From contig JAKTTT010000039.1 in the NCBI GenBank assembly GCA_030581615.1, forward strand, positions 124,001-188,000: a stretch of DNA of 64,000 nucleotides, read 5' to 3'. The notes under the pieces were generated by a model. That model was given only the letters and a program-made list of their open reading frames with translations, was not told the origin of the DNA and ran no database searches. The stretch's first letter is position 1. Each line of letters begins with the position of its first letter. Positions 10,516-20,630 of this stretch are shown here, piece by piece. The translations under genes and the position numbers were made by a program. The stretch is from Alloascoidea africana. Lineage: Eukaryota > Ascomycota > Alloascoideomycetes > Alloascoideales > Alloascoideaceae.

Positions 10516-11319
10516 ATGAACAATTCACCGGTAGACTATGATCTGGAAAAGGGCGACCACCGTTCCGGTAAAATGTCTCGTGTAGGCAGCTCTATTCATT
10601 TGGGAGCAGCCCAAGGATCCTCCGGAACTGTGAGAATCGGAGACATTACAGTTAATCAAGAAGATCTCATAAAAGCGCTAGGAGGAGTACCCAGCGAAAG
10701 TAGCAACAACAACGCTCAGTCTTCTACCAAGTTTGCGGACCCAACTCCTCTTGGATTGGCTGCCTTTTCCCTTACCACTTTTCTTCTTTCCATGTTTAAC
10801 GCCCAAGCCCGAGGCATAACTGTGCCTAATGTTGTTGTGGGTCCGGCTATATTCTATGGAGGAGTTGTTCAAATCTTTGCAGGACTCTGGGAAGTTGCTG
10901 TTGGAAACACATTTGCTGCTACAGCGTTTTGTTCTTACGGAGGTTTCTGGTTATCTTATGCTGCGATTTTAGTTGATGATTTTGGAATTGCTGCTGCTTA
11001 TGAAAAAAGTGAGAGCCAGTTTCATTCCGCTATCGGCTTCTACCTACTTGGATGGTTCTTGTTTACAAGTTTGTTAACTTTATGCACATTGAAAACTACC
11101 CTGGTGTTTTTCCTATTGTTTTTTACTCTGGCAATTACTTTTCTCTGCTTGTCAATCGGGTCTTTTGAAAATTCCGAGAACTGGACCAAAGCTGGTGGTA
11201 TAATTGGAATCGTTGTGGCATTCTTAGGTTGGTACAATGCTTATGTTTTCCTCGCTGAACCCTCAAACGCATACTTTCTTCTTCCCCCTTTCCATCTAAA
11301 GGAATTCAAACGTCATTAG
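10516..11319 (+). CDS. Acetate/ammonium transporter, ATO/GPR1/FUN34/YaaH family
   Basis: Plasma-membrane transporter of the AceTr family (yeast Ady2/Ato1, Ato2, Ato3), implicated in acetate uptake and ammonium export. The 267 residues have a ~75-residue cytosolic N terminus, then six hydrophobic segments. The family signature normally read NPAPLGL appears here as DPTPLGL at the start of helix 1. Conserved blocks ARGITVPNVVVGPAIFYGG, AGLWEVAVGNTFAATAF and YGGFWLSYAAI follow. The tail is short and basic. It is a single exon. Which ATO paralogue this is cannot be decided from sequence alone. Confidence 0.93.
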   Translation: MNNSPVDYDLEKGDHRSGKMSRVGSSIHLGAAQGSSGTVRIGDITVNQEDLIKALGGVPSESSNNNAQSSTKFADPTPLGLAAFSLTTFLLSMFNAQARGITVPNVVVGPAIFYGGVVQIFAGLWEVAVGNTFAATAFCSYGGFWLSYAAILVDDFGIAAAYEKSESQFHSAIGFYLLGWFLFTSLLTLCTLKTTLVFFLLFFTLAITFLCLSIGSFENSENWTKAGGIIGIVVAFLGWYNAYVFLAEPSNAYFLLPPFHLKEFKRH

Positions 11320-11742
11320 AGAGTGACAAAAGGGGGAGATAATTTATTACAATTCTAAATTTACGGTTCTGAATCAGCCATATGGTTGAACCAAAGTTTA
11401 GATTTCAATCTTTTAAGCGTTTCTTTGATAACTCCTTTATCATTGTAATGCTTTTGACTTTTTTGCGTTGAGGGATGAACGAGTGTTCTTTATTCATAAA
11501 TATATAGTATTGGTAACAGTAAGAATTGGACACATTTGCCGGTTCACATTGTATCTAGAAAGAAGACAGAGCGCATCTCCTTAGGCTCTCAATTTCTTGT
11601 GTAAATGTGTGGAAACACGGTCACCTCATGGAGATGCGCCGCGGACGGACTAAATCAACTTTTACAAGTTACACAATATTCAACTTGTACGATCTTTGTC
11701 AATAAGCTTGTTAAAAGAATCGGTCATTAAGAAACCAGAAAA
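11320..11742. other. Intergenic between convergent ATO and EXO84 genes
   Basis: Holds the inverted repeat at 11571-11639 (listed separately). Otherwise AT-rich with no gene seen. Confidence 0.6.
11571..11639. repeat. Perfect 10-bp inverted repeat with inner hairpin
   Basis: GCGCATCTCC (11571-11580) pairs perfectly with GGAGATGCGC (11630-11639); the 49-nt loop contains a smaller GTGT/ACAC hairpin. It lies 3' of both flanking genes. It could be a structured RNA element or a 3'-end signal. Confidence 0.75.
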
Positions 11743-13949
11743 TCAAGATTTTGAACTAGTGTAAAAAGGCTCTAAAAGATAATCCATGCTCATGCCAACT
11801 GATTTCAATTGATCTGCTTGCTGTTTCGCGACAGAAACGCAGGATTGATAAGCAGGAGATTCGGCCTTGACGCTATATACCTGTCGTTTGAATAATTCAA
11901 TGTATTTCTGAACCTCATTTTCAACCCAAGCCACAAGCTGACTAGTTTTCGCCTTTGACGGAAAGTTATTAATAAAAATTTCGACAGTGCCACGGAGAAG
12001 ATGAAAGGTTATTATAGAAACCTGGTTAACATATCGGGGTATATCTCCTTGGAACTCGACTTGTCTAACCCGTTTGTGTACAAGCTTGCTTCTTGCCTCC
12101 AAAAAGATACCTCTTGCGTCCTCTTCAAGGTCGATTCCCTTAAGGACAGAAAGGCATCTGTTAATGTCCGACTCCCTGATTGTGTCCAATCCAAGCTCAA
12201 ACTCCATCTTTTCTTTCAATTGTCCAATTCGTTTCTTCAATTTGGTCTCCATCAATTGACCGAGAAAAGTTCCATCCAACCCATCTTTGCCATCTCCTCG
12301 TATTCCCTTGTTTACAATATCACCGCACTTTTTGATAAGCTCAATTGCTCCCTCATAATTTCGACGAGATATATAAATGTCCAGTTCGGATATCGTATCG
12401 TCCACTTCTTGAATTACTTCAGCCCGCCCAACAAAATCGTTCTGAGTATGACTCCTACTCCTCATGTGCATTTTTGTAGCAATGAGATGTAAAAGTTCAT
12501 CATTATCGCCCACATTCGGGTCCTTTGTCGTTAGATAGGCCAAAGAGTCGCGTATGCGCTTTTCTTTAGTGTTTGCTTGTTCCGTACCCTCGCTTTCTTC
12601 TTGTGCTTTTCTATAAGCAGTGATAATCTTTGTATATAGATCCGGCCTGTTGGTCTGGTACACATATGCTAAAGCACCATATAGAAATTTTATAGTTCCA
12701 ATTTTCTTGCTGTTGCCACTGCCATCACTGTCCGAACTTGATGATCTATTTGTGACGCCCAAATCGACCAATTGAACTTCACGTAATGGCCAGCATTGAT
12801 CTACTATTAATCCCCCCGAAGAGCTTGAACTATCATTCATTTTGTGTCGTTTTCTGGTGGCAATCAATATATGGTCGCTTAGAATAAATATATGGCAAGG
12901 CTTTAGTGGTTTCCACGTTGCGGCGTTCAGCTCAATCCATTTTCCACTTTCCGCAATCACATGCCGACCAGGCACAGCAGGTAAATGCTTTTGTGCTCCT
13001 TCAACATGTTTGAAAATACCGTTTAACTCCTGTGACCACATTTTTTCTAATAAAAATATACTCTGTCTTTTAGACATTGAAGATTTCATGATGCTCAAAT
13101 TTGTCGATGAGGCAGAGGGTGACTTTTGAGCAATTGCACTTCGTTGTTCCGCTGTTTCCTTCATCACTGACGCGCTTTCTTGTAATTCATTAATTAACTT
13201 TTGAACAGTATTTAGTTCTTTCTGGATATCCACAACCCTCTTGCTAACGGAAAGTATCTGTCGATTACTATTCTCAAGGTTTTCCTTGATGTCGTTGTTC
13301 GCTTTTTCTTGCATCTCCATTAGCATTGTTGCAAATTTGTCAATTTCAGTAGCATTGGCATCCTGAAGCTTCTTTGAAATGACTTTTAAACAGAGGTTAG
13401 GACCCTTGAGTACGTAATAAATAATTCGAGCTGATGGTACTCACATATTCGCGGATCAAAGTTGGCATCGTTCAAAGATAATCCACCTTCTGCTTCGTTT
13501 CCGCGGTCGCCTCTCTCGGCACCTCCAGCTCGCTTTTTGGGATAGTTTATTGGCCCCTTGTTCGACATTGGCATATTTGGTGTCCGTTGTTTCTGACTAG
13601 GGATACCAGGGTCTAACCTGGACTGGTGTTGTGCAGCAATTAAGCCAGAAGCTCCAGATGGTAACGGAGGTGCCTCCATTTGAGGTATATCTGATGGTCT
13701 CACCTGTGTAGACATCCTCCTCTTCACCATTTTCCCAATCTAGGTAAAAACGATTGTTAATATTGCGTCTTTCTACAATCATATACTGGGACGTACTTTC
13801 TCCTTATCCCTATCTTTGACCTGGAGGTTGGGCGTTTTGCTGACTTCCGGGATGGAAAGCCCAGCATATGGGTTCTTTTTCGGCTGCTTCCATGCTCCCT
13901 TTGGAAGAAGCCGGCTTTTTCTCAGCGACTTCATATTTGGAACCTCCAT
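11743..13949 (-). CDS. EXO84: Exocyst subunit EXO84, three exons
   Basis: Component of the exocyst, which tethers secretory vesicles at the plasma membrane. Exons 13797..13949, 13445..13739 and 11743..13382 give 695 residues. The N terminus has NPYAGLSIP followed by KRRMSTQV, a basic/Pro-rich region found in fungal Exo84. The middle has a coiled-coil (VSKRVVDIQKELNTVQKLI) and a PH-like domain (WIELNAATWKPLKPCHIFIL onward). The C-terminal half is the helical exocyst repeat (VDDTISELDIYISRRNYEGA). Donors are GTACGT and GTGAGT. An in-frame stop lies upstream of the chosen ATG, which supports the start. Confidence 0.88.
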
Positions 13950-14247
13950 CTTGTTGTTTGATCGTTAGCTTAGATTCAGTGCCTGTCGTGGCAAGATGTT
14001 GTGCTCCTCTATAGCATACACCCAAACACCAGCACGATCTATTTACTATGAACAAGGCAGATAGATTTCTAAAAGGGAGAAATAGTGCACCATTGTCTTT
14101 GATATTAGCTTTCCTATGCTACTCTAATCTCTATGTACTTCCCTAAACACTACAGCTCTGCTGAGTAGCTACAGCTCGATTCTCTTATGTAGTAACTCAT
14201 TTGTAGAACCAGAATCTACATCAAGGAACAATACTGCTCCAGAATGA

Positions 14248-14839
14248 TCATGCAGACGTCGTAGTGCTCGCACTTGCGCTGGCTTTAGACTTGGCCCCGA
14301 TTCCGGGTGCTAGTGAAGGAAATGCAAGCTGGATCAAATTGTCTGTTAGTGTCTCTTTCATCAAACGTTCAACAAAGGTCATCTAAACCTCATTATATAA
14401 CCGCTTACATCGATGTAACAGGTGAATAATCCAACGACCGACATTCTATTGCGCATTGAAAGAAATCGTTAGCAGCAAATTCAACAAAGTACCATGTTGT
14501 TAACAGGTGAAAAATTGTGGATATTGTCATACCCCAAAGACCAAACTGCTGATTGTCTGCCTTCTGCATAAACGGCATTTGTAGGCTCGTTCAAGTATGC
14601 CATTAAAGCTGAAAAAATTGCCGTCCAAGAAAGAATCTTTATTCTTGTAAACATAGCAGCCATTGGGAGAGTGCTCGCGATTAAAGAGGATGGTGAGTTC
14701 ACCGACTTGGGAGGCGGGGCAACAAAGCTGAACAACTGACATTAGCTTGGACAAGTTCCATGTTATAAAAGAAATAATACTCAACATACGGAACAGCGAG
14801 TTCCGGTCTTCGCTTGTCAGCCTTGATTTTTGGAGCCAT
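14248..14839 (-). CDS. Small membrane protein, Asterix (PAT complex)-like, four exons
   Basis: Spliced 120-residue protein. Exons are 14790..14839, 14533..14727, 14409..14445 and 14248..14328; donors GTATGT, GTATGA and GTAAGC, with branches GCTAAT, TGCTAAC and CACTAAC. It has an N-terminal basic/Pro segment (FVAPPPKSVNSPSS), then two to three hydrophobic helices containing LSWTAIFSALMAYLNEP and MSVVGLFTCYID, and a Ser/Ala tail. This layout resembles the Asterix/WDR83OS family of the ER PAT complex, which chaperones membrane-protein insertion. Resemblance is by pattern only; other small ER proteins are possible. At two acceptors the first AG must be skipped to keep the frame. Confidence 0.6.
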
Positions 14840-15046
14840 TTGATATAGTTGAAGATGTCATAGATAGGACAGCGAACGATGTTTCAATGGGGTGGATGGG
14901 CGTGTGGATGTTTCCACATCCTACGTCAACTTACAGAAATTAGCGCCTACAAATCCAGAGAAGAGAAAGTGTATCAAAATGCCTTTTATTATAGAATTGA
15001 TGTATCATAACAATCAATTGAAATGTAAAGTATCAACTGAGGACAT

Positions 15047-15400
15047 TTAATGTCCGGCACCGGGTCCCATTGAGTCGTTTGTTGAAGCCCATCTGCTCTT
15101 GCTGGCGTCACTCTCGCCCTTGATTGAGCCTTCTGTGACAATTACCTTCAAGATATCGTCAATAGAGCTAGTATTGAATGCGGTCTCCAATTCCAATTTG
15201 GAAGCTTCCTCGAGAATTCCTTCTGTGCCTCTGGTTCTGTTGATGAAGACTTTGAATATCCCCACCGTGTTGACCAATGGAGTTGAAGGGTCGGTCTTAA
15301 ACTTCTCCACAGCTTCTGGCGATGAAGCCAAAGCAAAAAAGTCCCTTCGGGGTTCGTTGATGCCGTCGCCTACTGGGTAATGAATCTTGATGTTTGACAT
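15047..15400 (-). CDS. RTC3: RTC3-like stand-alone SBDS N-domain protein
   Basis: Small (117 residues) protein consisting of the N-terminal SBDS domain alone, like yeast Rtc3/YHR087W, a stress-induced protein linked to RNA metabolism. Visible are KIHYPVGDG at the start, FFALASSPEAVEKFK, the FKVFINRTRGTEGILEEASK block and a flexible Ser/Gly tail. It lacks the two further domains of the ribosome maturation factor Sdo1. It is a single exon. A TATA-like element lies 64 bp upstream. Confidence 0.85.
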   Translation of the reverse strand: MSNIKIHYPVGDGINEPRRDFFALASSPEAVEKFKTDPSTPLVNTVGIFKVFINRTRGTEGILEEASKLELETAFNTSSIDDILKVIVTEGSIKGESDASKSRWASTNDSMGPGAGH

Positions 15401-16070
15401 TGTTCTGACTGTATTGTGACTTTACAAGAAGCAAGAGAGATCCCAAGGTGGATGGGCAGGTCGTATTTATACTGAAAATAGGGTTCAATCAAGAGGACGC
15501 TTGCTGCTGTATCTTCAAACACAAAGACGGAGCTCTCTGCTCATTGTGGGGGGAATTCGGTCGTTTCGGCTAGCCGTTTCGATGTCGTCATGCGACCATT
15601 CAGCTAAGACGTAGATACAAAGGCTGTCTTCTCGCCGAGGCCAAGCTGATGCTCCTATTGTTGCATTGCAACATCTTCTTGGCTGATGCTGAGGTCTTGG
15701 GCAGATGCTTCCCTCTGAGATGCGGAAATAGGCCCAGGGGTCGCACGCATGTTACCCGTTACAAGGTTCAATCAAGCTCATCCCAACTCATCTCGACTCA
15801 TTAAGAACCAGCTCGTGCGAGATATTAACAATAAAGCTACAGCGAGATTGGATATACGAGGATCATTTCCCTATTTTCCTTCAGCGCTCTGTAGAAGTGC
15901 ACCAAAAGTTCAAGTTTTGCCATAATAATCCTGTATCCAGAGCAAGCTGACAAATGGTTTACTAAGCCTATGCTCCGGGTAACCATATTTTTCACTTCAG
16001 CCAATCATTTTCTTGATGATCTTGCTTTCTTAGGCTTCTCCGATACTGTTTACACCATCACTGTTCCACA
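15401..16070. promoter_or_regulatory. Divergent promoter region RTC3/NDUFB8
   Basis: 670 bp between divergent genes. On the minus strand TATAAATA (15464-15471) is a plausible RTC3 TATA box. An AGGGG pentamer near 15735 and a G-run near 15547 fit stress-response elements of the Msn2/4 type, but such short matches are weak evidence. Confidence 0.4.
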
Positions 16071-16690
16071 ATGCTATCAAAGGCCTCGTCATTGGGAATC
16101 CGAACTGGTCTAAAACTTCAGGCCTCTCAGTTATTGCGGCCGTCTGTTTTGGTCTTGAACCAGGTGAGACTGAAGGGCAATGACAGCAAAGCGGAAGGAC
16201 TGGTAAGCATCGACAGGTTTTTAGATGAAGAGCGAGATCTGTTCTGGTCTGTCTAACATGTGAGGTTTCAAGATTGGAGACTACCCCGACGTTCCTTTCG
16301 AATTATCCCAAAAGCGAAGCCCATACGGCAAATGGGATGACAGGCAAAACAGGAAAAATTTTGATGAAACGCTTCACGAGAACGACGATATGTTGAATAT
16401 GTGGTCCCCCGATTACTTTGATCATGTCCCAAATGCAGAAGCTGTACTCTCCTTAGGGTCATTTTTTGCTGGACTGGGTGTGTTTGGAGCTATTATCTAT
16501 TATTTCTTCTATCCAGAGCGACCTGCAATCCCTAGGCAGTATCCTTATGGGGGACTTTATAAGGCATTGGGTGGAACCGAGGAGGATAAAGAGCTATATG
16601 CTGTATGTTTCATCGGGCCTTGCATTTTTTCATTAAAAGAGTGTACTAATACTAACTTCTTTTTAGGCATATATTGACAAAACCGCTTAA
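16071..16690 (+). CDS. Complex I accessory subunit NDUFB8 (NIAM/ASHI), three exons
   Basis: Accessory subunit of the membrane arm of mitochondrial NADH:ubiquinone oxidoreductase. Exons are 16071..16202, 16273..16602 and 16667..16690 (161 residues). A basic presequence (LGIRTGLKLQASQLLRPSV) is followed by the family block GDYPDVPFELSQKRSPYGKW, then DRQNRKNFDE. Next come DDMLNMWSPDYFDHV, one membrane helix (FFAGLGVFGAIIYYFFY) and PAIPRQYPYGGL. Introns use GTAAGC and GTATGT donors; the second has a perfect TACTAAC branch. Its presence means this yeast keeps proton-pumping complex I, unlike Saccharomyces. Confidence 0.93.
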
Positions 16691-17124
16691 AAGATTCAGC
16701 AAATTAGCTTTTGATATAATTATTAGCATCAAGATTATAAATATATGAAGATTCCTACGTTTGAGTCCGAATACAGTAGTCCCACTACCGATAAACTTTT
16801 AAGATATTTTTCAGAAGATTTTTTGTCTGATAAACTAAAGAGATATCATTAAATAAACAAAACTTGTTGACCTTGTTAGCTGCTACAGTGTTTTTGCAAG
16901 CAAAGCTGAAGAGAATCAAATTATAACTATGTTAATAAGATCTATTCATCTTAATTAGCAAAAGAGTGCAATTGAAAAGCAAAGCTAACCAAAACAGTTG
17001 CAAATTACACAATAAATACAACAACTAACAAGCAAGATAATAATTTAAAACAGAAATTTTTTTTATCAAAGTGATTTGTTGATTCTGGTAGTCTTCCACT
17101 TGTATTTACAAGCAGAAACGTCTT
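16691..17124. other. Intergenic between convergent NDUFB8 and NAM8
   Basis: AT-rich, with no ORF or RNA recognised. Confidence 0.6.
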
Positions 17125-18432
17125 CTACTGTACGAATACTCCATGAAAACCAGAGCTGCTACTTTCTAACCGGTCCGATCGGAGTTCGCGTCTCGTTTGA
17201 AATATTTGGTTCTGATAAGATGTCGAAATTGACTCTCCTGATTCTTCGCTGGAAAGAATATGTCGATGTGATCTATTAGAAATCAGGGGCAAGTAAGAAG
17301 AATAAGGGTCCAGATTGTCAGTATCATGTCTGGTGTAGGAAGGCCTGCCATACAGATTTGAAGGAATCCCAGGCGTACCTCTATATGGCCCAGCCAGATT
17401 TCCATTTGCTCTTCCCCATGAAATCCTTAATCGAGACCCTCCAATTAGATAACCATGCATTTGGCTGATTGCATTTTCAGCATCTTCTCTCATTGTATAC
17501 TGAATGAATGCAGACCCCTTTCCCGGTGAAAACTTCATGAACATAATTTGGCCAAAGGAGGAAAAGTAGGAATGTAAATCGTTATCTGTTACCAAAGGAG
17601 TTAAGCCTGAAATGAAAATGGTAGTATTGTTAGGATCCGTGTATTGCGTTAAAGCGGGAGTGTTAGCCAGCGGAGCTACGAAATCAGATCCACCAACAGA
17701 TCCAATTGGCCCTGTATTTGAGGGCATATTGTTCGAAACAGGAAACTGAGATCCTGAAGCTGGTTGTTGATTTCTGTTATTCTTTGGAGTTGCCATCGAT
17801 ACTCGGATAGGTCTGGTTCCAATTATGAAGCCTTGCATCTCCACTAGCGCGTGTTGTTGATCTTGCTCGTAGCCAAATCTAACAAAGCCATATCCACGGG
17901 AAACCCCAGATGAGGGATCTATCATAACTTTGGTACTTCTGGTTGAGGGATACTTTGAATGGAAAGCATTGAACAGCATAACATCGTTCACGTCGGGAGC
18001 AAGGTCGCCAACAAACACTGAGTATTCATTCTGACTGCCTGTAGAATGGCTATTATAACCACCACTTTGTTGAGGATTGTTGTTAAACTGAGTTGGCTGC
18101 TGGTTGAATTGGGTATTCTGGGGCTGGCTTTGGTTTCCTGAGTTATGAGACGCCCAGTTCAGCTTAAACATTTTCTGGGTGTTTGGAATCAAAGTCCCGT
18201 GTAGTGATACCGCTTTCTGGGCTGATTGTAAAGTCATAAACTCAATGAAACAGTAACCAGCATTACTACCTGTTATCTTGTCTTTGATAATTTTAACGTT
18301 CATCACTGGCTCCCCAAGGCCTGACCAGATGGAGCGAATAGTGGCCTCGTCAATCCATGGTTCTAGGTCGCCCATCCAAATAGTTTTGCTGTCTAGATTG
18401 GATGATCGGTATTGGTATTGTTCGAACGACAT
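17125..18432 (-). CDS. NAM8: Three-RRM RNA-binding protein NAM8
   Basis: TIA-1-like protein; yeast Nam8 is a U1 snRNP component that binds intron sequence downstream of the 5' splice site and promotes weak or meiotic introns. The 435 residues hold three RRMs at ~16-94, ~136-215 and ~270-340. RNP1/RNP2 motifs are visible (TIWMGDL/GYCFIEF, SVFVGDL/RGYGFVRF, TIFISGL/GSAFIQY), with a Gln/Asn-rich linker between RRM1 and RRM2. Ngr1 is the main alternative, but it is longer. A U1 accessory protein fits the many introns with non-consensus donors in this window. Confidence 0.85.
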   Translation of the reverse strand: MSFEQYQYRSSNLDSKTIWMGDLEPWIDEATIRSIWSGLGEPVMNVKIIKDKITGSNAGYCFIEFMTLQSAQKAVSLHGTLIPNTQKMFKLNWASHNSGNQSQPQNTQFNQQPTQFNNNPQQSGGYNSHSTGSQNEYSVFVGDLAPDVNDVMLFNAFHSKYPSTRSTKVMIDPSSGVSRGYGFVRFGYEQDQQHALVEMQGFIIGTRPIRVSMATPKNNRNQQPASGSQFPVSNNMPSNTGPIGSVGGSDFVAPLANTPALTQYTDPNNTTIFISGLTPLVTDNDLHSYFSSFGQIMFMKFSPGKGSAFIQYTMREDAENAISQMHGYLIGGSRLRISWGRANGNLAGPYRGTPGIPSNLYGRPSYTRHDTDNLDPYSSYLPLISNRSHRHILSSEESGESISTSYQNQIFQTRRELRSDRLESSSSGFHGVFVQ

Positions 18433-18788
18433 TGATATCTATAAAAAGCGTTTAGTTCGGTTAAAAACAAAACCATTGAACAGAGATAAAAGGCAAGCAA
18501 AGCATAAACTTACTAGAAATTTGGTTGAAATAATTAATACAATCAGAAAAAAGTTCAAGAAGTAAAAGAAAGACAAGGTTTCAGCATAAATTCTTAATCC
18601 CCAGAATGAAGAAAAAAGTTCAAGTTAGACTAGAGTCAATGGGTGTATGGATGTTAACACTTGAGACAAGCTCCCCAGCATGATTGTAGAAAACTCAGAA
18701 CATACTCCCAAAGAACATAAAAGTAATTGTCTATGTGCTTCTCTTACTTTCGCCAGACTAAAAAAGATGATTATTACTTAGATCAGCA
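18433..18788. promoter_or_regulatory. Divergent promoter NAM8/TFB6-like
   Basis: AT-rich, 356 bp, between divergent start codons. No specific element is recognised. Confidence 0.5.
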
Positions 18789-19427
18789 ATGTCCCGTGAA
18801 TCTTCAGTTTGCTCCCCAATAACGGGTCCTTCTGTTTCGCCCTCAATTGATAGTCCCACTGAATCTGATTCAAGCAACCTTGAGGTGGAACTAGACCTAT
18901 CCCAACCAACTGTTCCGCCACAAAAGCTATCTTCAGCGCAGCTGTCACGTTTTATCACTTACTTGGATAGACAGTTAGCAAACTTGCAACGAAAGTATGT
19001 ACAGAAGTTCAATCCTCCCAATGGCTACCAAAGTCTGACAGAGGCTTTGGATGATGTAAACAAAGTGGTCGATTTCATATGGTATTCGATTAAAGTCTCA
19101 ACGGATTTAACTACGCAACATGCTCCTAAGCCGCTTAATCAGGTTCATTATTTACTACATCTGGCTGACGATGTGAACGATTGGGTCCCCAATTTACCAA
19201 TTGACTCGCCCACAGAACTCTTTCAAATGCTCAAGAAGTTTGATCTCATATTTGCAAAACTGATAGATACAAATTATATGACTCAGACCGATATCGTAAG
19301 GCTGAAATCTATATGTGAAAGAACTCGCATAACTTCTGTACAGTCCTTTGAAGGGGGTCCATTTGAGAACTTTTATCATGATAGATTATCAAAAGTATAT
19401 GTGGAGGTGCTTGACAGATGCGCCTAA
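18789..19427 (+). CDS. Putative TFIIH-associated TFB6-like protein
   Basis: A 212-residue protein with a Ser/Pro-rich N terminus (~45 residues) and a helical core. The core runs LSRFITYLDRQLANLQRKYV ... LDDVNKVVDFIWYSI ... YLLHLADDVNDWV ... VRLKSICERTRI. This pattern, especially the FIWYSI and ERTRI blocks, recalls Tfb6, the yeast factor that releases Ssl2 helicase from TFIIH. The match is from memory of the family pattern, not an alignment. It is a single exon. A protein-family search would settle it. Confidence 0.5.
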   Translation: MSRESSVCSPITGPSVSPSIDSPTESDSSNLEVELDLSQPTVPPQKLSSAQLSRFITYLDRQLANLQRKYVQKFNPPNGYQSLTEALDDVNKVVDFIWYSIKVSTDLTTQHAPKPLNQVHYLLHLADDVNDWVPNLPIDSPTELFQMLKKFDLIFAKLIDTNYMTQTDIVRLKSICERTRITSVQSFEGGPFENFYHDRLSKVYVEVLDRCA

Positions 19428-19956
19428 AGTTATTGCAAGAGTCTCTCCAATTTGCATTTTTGCAGATGTCTTTGCCAACACATGTTTGGGCATAGATATC
19501 TATTATGAAGGGTACGAGCAGGCGATTCTGCTGGACTCTTTTAATGGAAATTTGGTCAACGGTTTTCTATCTTGATTTAACACGGCGTTACGAGTTTGCT
19601 TTTGAATTTCGAGTAATTGACCTATGACTACCTTCTGGCAAGGAGTGTTCTAATCCAGTATAGGTGAAAAGCACATTTTTAAAAATTGTGTACATGAGTT
19701 TGAGAGACCAGTTTTTGGTATGAGCATGACACTGTTAAATACAGCAAAGTGCACAGTGCAATGCGCAGAAAATGTCGAGAAATTTCAGTCAAGATAATTC
19801 AGTTCATAACCGTATTTTGATATGCGTTCCTTTCTGAACGAATTCCTGGTTGTTTTAATCTAGATTTTACAGTGATAACAATACAGAATATAAATTCTAG
19901 AAGTCATGCTATTGCGATTGTTGGGTTAGCGGTAAGGATTACATTCTGAATCACTC

Positions 19957-20125
19957 CGTATGGGGCCGAGATCGTGTAGTGGAACCCGGACGAATATCCT
20001 CTTTGGAAGAGGCAGGAAGAATGGAGCACGGTTTCTTACAGTTCTTGCAACCGCGCTCCATTCTTCCTGCCTCTTCCAAAGAGGATATTCGTCCGGGTTC
20101 AACTATACAATTTCGGCCCCATACG
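19957..20125. repeat. Large near-perfect palindrome (~76-bp arms)
   Basis: Left arm 19957-~20032 and the reverse complement of ~20050-20125 differ at about 5 of 76 positions, with a central spacer of ~15 bp. The arms contain ACCCGGACGAATATCC and GGCAGGAAGAATGGAGC. It looks like an inverted duplication of a transposon-derived segment. Confidence 0.92.
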
Positions 20126-20190
20126 CATTCTGAATCAAAGAAAAGAACTTGGGTTGAGGCGATGGAAGACGAATTGAACCCTCTTGGTAC
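20105..20190 (+). pseudogene. Ty1/copia reverse transcriptase scrap
   Basis: One plus-strand frame reads SESKKRTWVEAMEDELNPL, matching the start of the copia reverse transcriptase region (typically ...W..AM..EL). It is a short remnant that abuts the 3' end of an oppositely oriented LINE fragment. Confidence 0.45.
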
Positions 20191-20630
20191 TTCGTCTGGG
20201 GGAAGACAAAGGAAGTAACAGACAATATGGCCCTCGTCTGATCCTTGAGCTGCAACTAATTCGCCAATGAGTTAGCTCGCGTTAGTTGGTGAAGTGTTTG
20301 GGTTACCCACTCCATACCTTCGCCTGTAGAAGTCTACAAGCGTGGGTAGGCTTTCCTGATCGAACATTTCTGGCGTGGACTGGATAAGATCCAACCCGCT
20401 TTCTTTCCTCTCTTCTGCCCGCAATGGGCATTCCATGGCCTCGTGGTCATAGCTAGGAGCCTGATGCCCACATGAGCACGCTACGTCCTCTGGAGAGAGA
20501 AACTTCTTTGAGTTTGCAGTCGATTATGCTCGTGCCACTCAACAACTGAGCCAAGGCCGAGATAATTGGTTTCTGTTCGGTGAAATACTTCTGTAAGGTA
20601 ACGTCGCGTTTTGCTGTGGGATCTGAATGG
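20190..20630 (-). mobile_element. 5'-truncated LINE-type retrotransposon 3' end (copy 1)
   Basis: On the minus strand the frame encodes LAQLLSGTSIIDCKLK, then after a one-base frameshift KKFLSPEDVACSCGHQAPSY. A zinc-finger motif of the form C-x-C-x8-H-x4-C (CSCG...DHEAMEC) follows, then PLRAEERKESGLDLIQST, LPTLVDFYRRRYG and a stop. This is the classic C-terminal domain of non-LTR reverse transcriptases, followed by ~120 bp of 3' UTR. It ends at the same base as copy 2 (CCCCAGACGAAG), as expected for 5'-truncated LINE insertions. No poly-A tail is seen. Confidence 0.75.

Noticed and set aside
20240-20630. Initial reading of this segment as LTR-retrotransposon Gag
   Set aside because: The C-x-C-x8-H-x4-C finger followed by an AEERKESGL-type helix and a shared 3' end fits a LINE C terminus much better.
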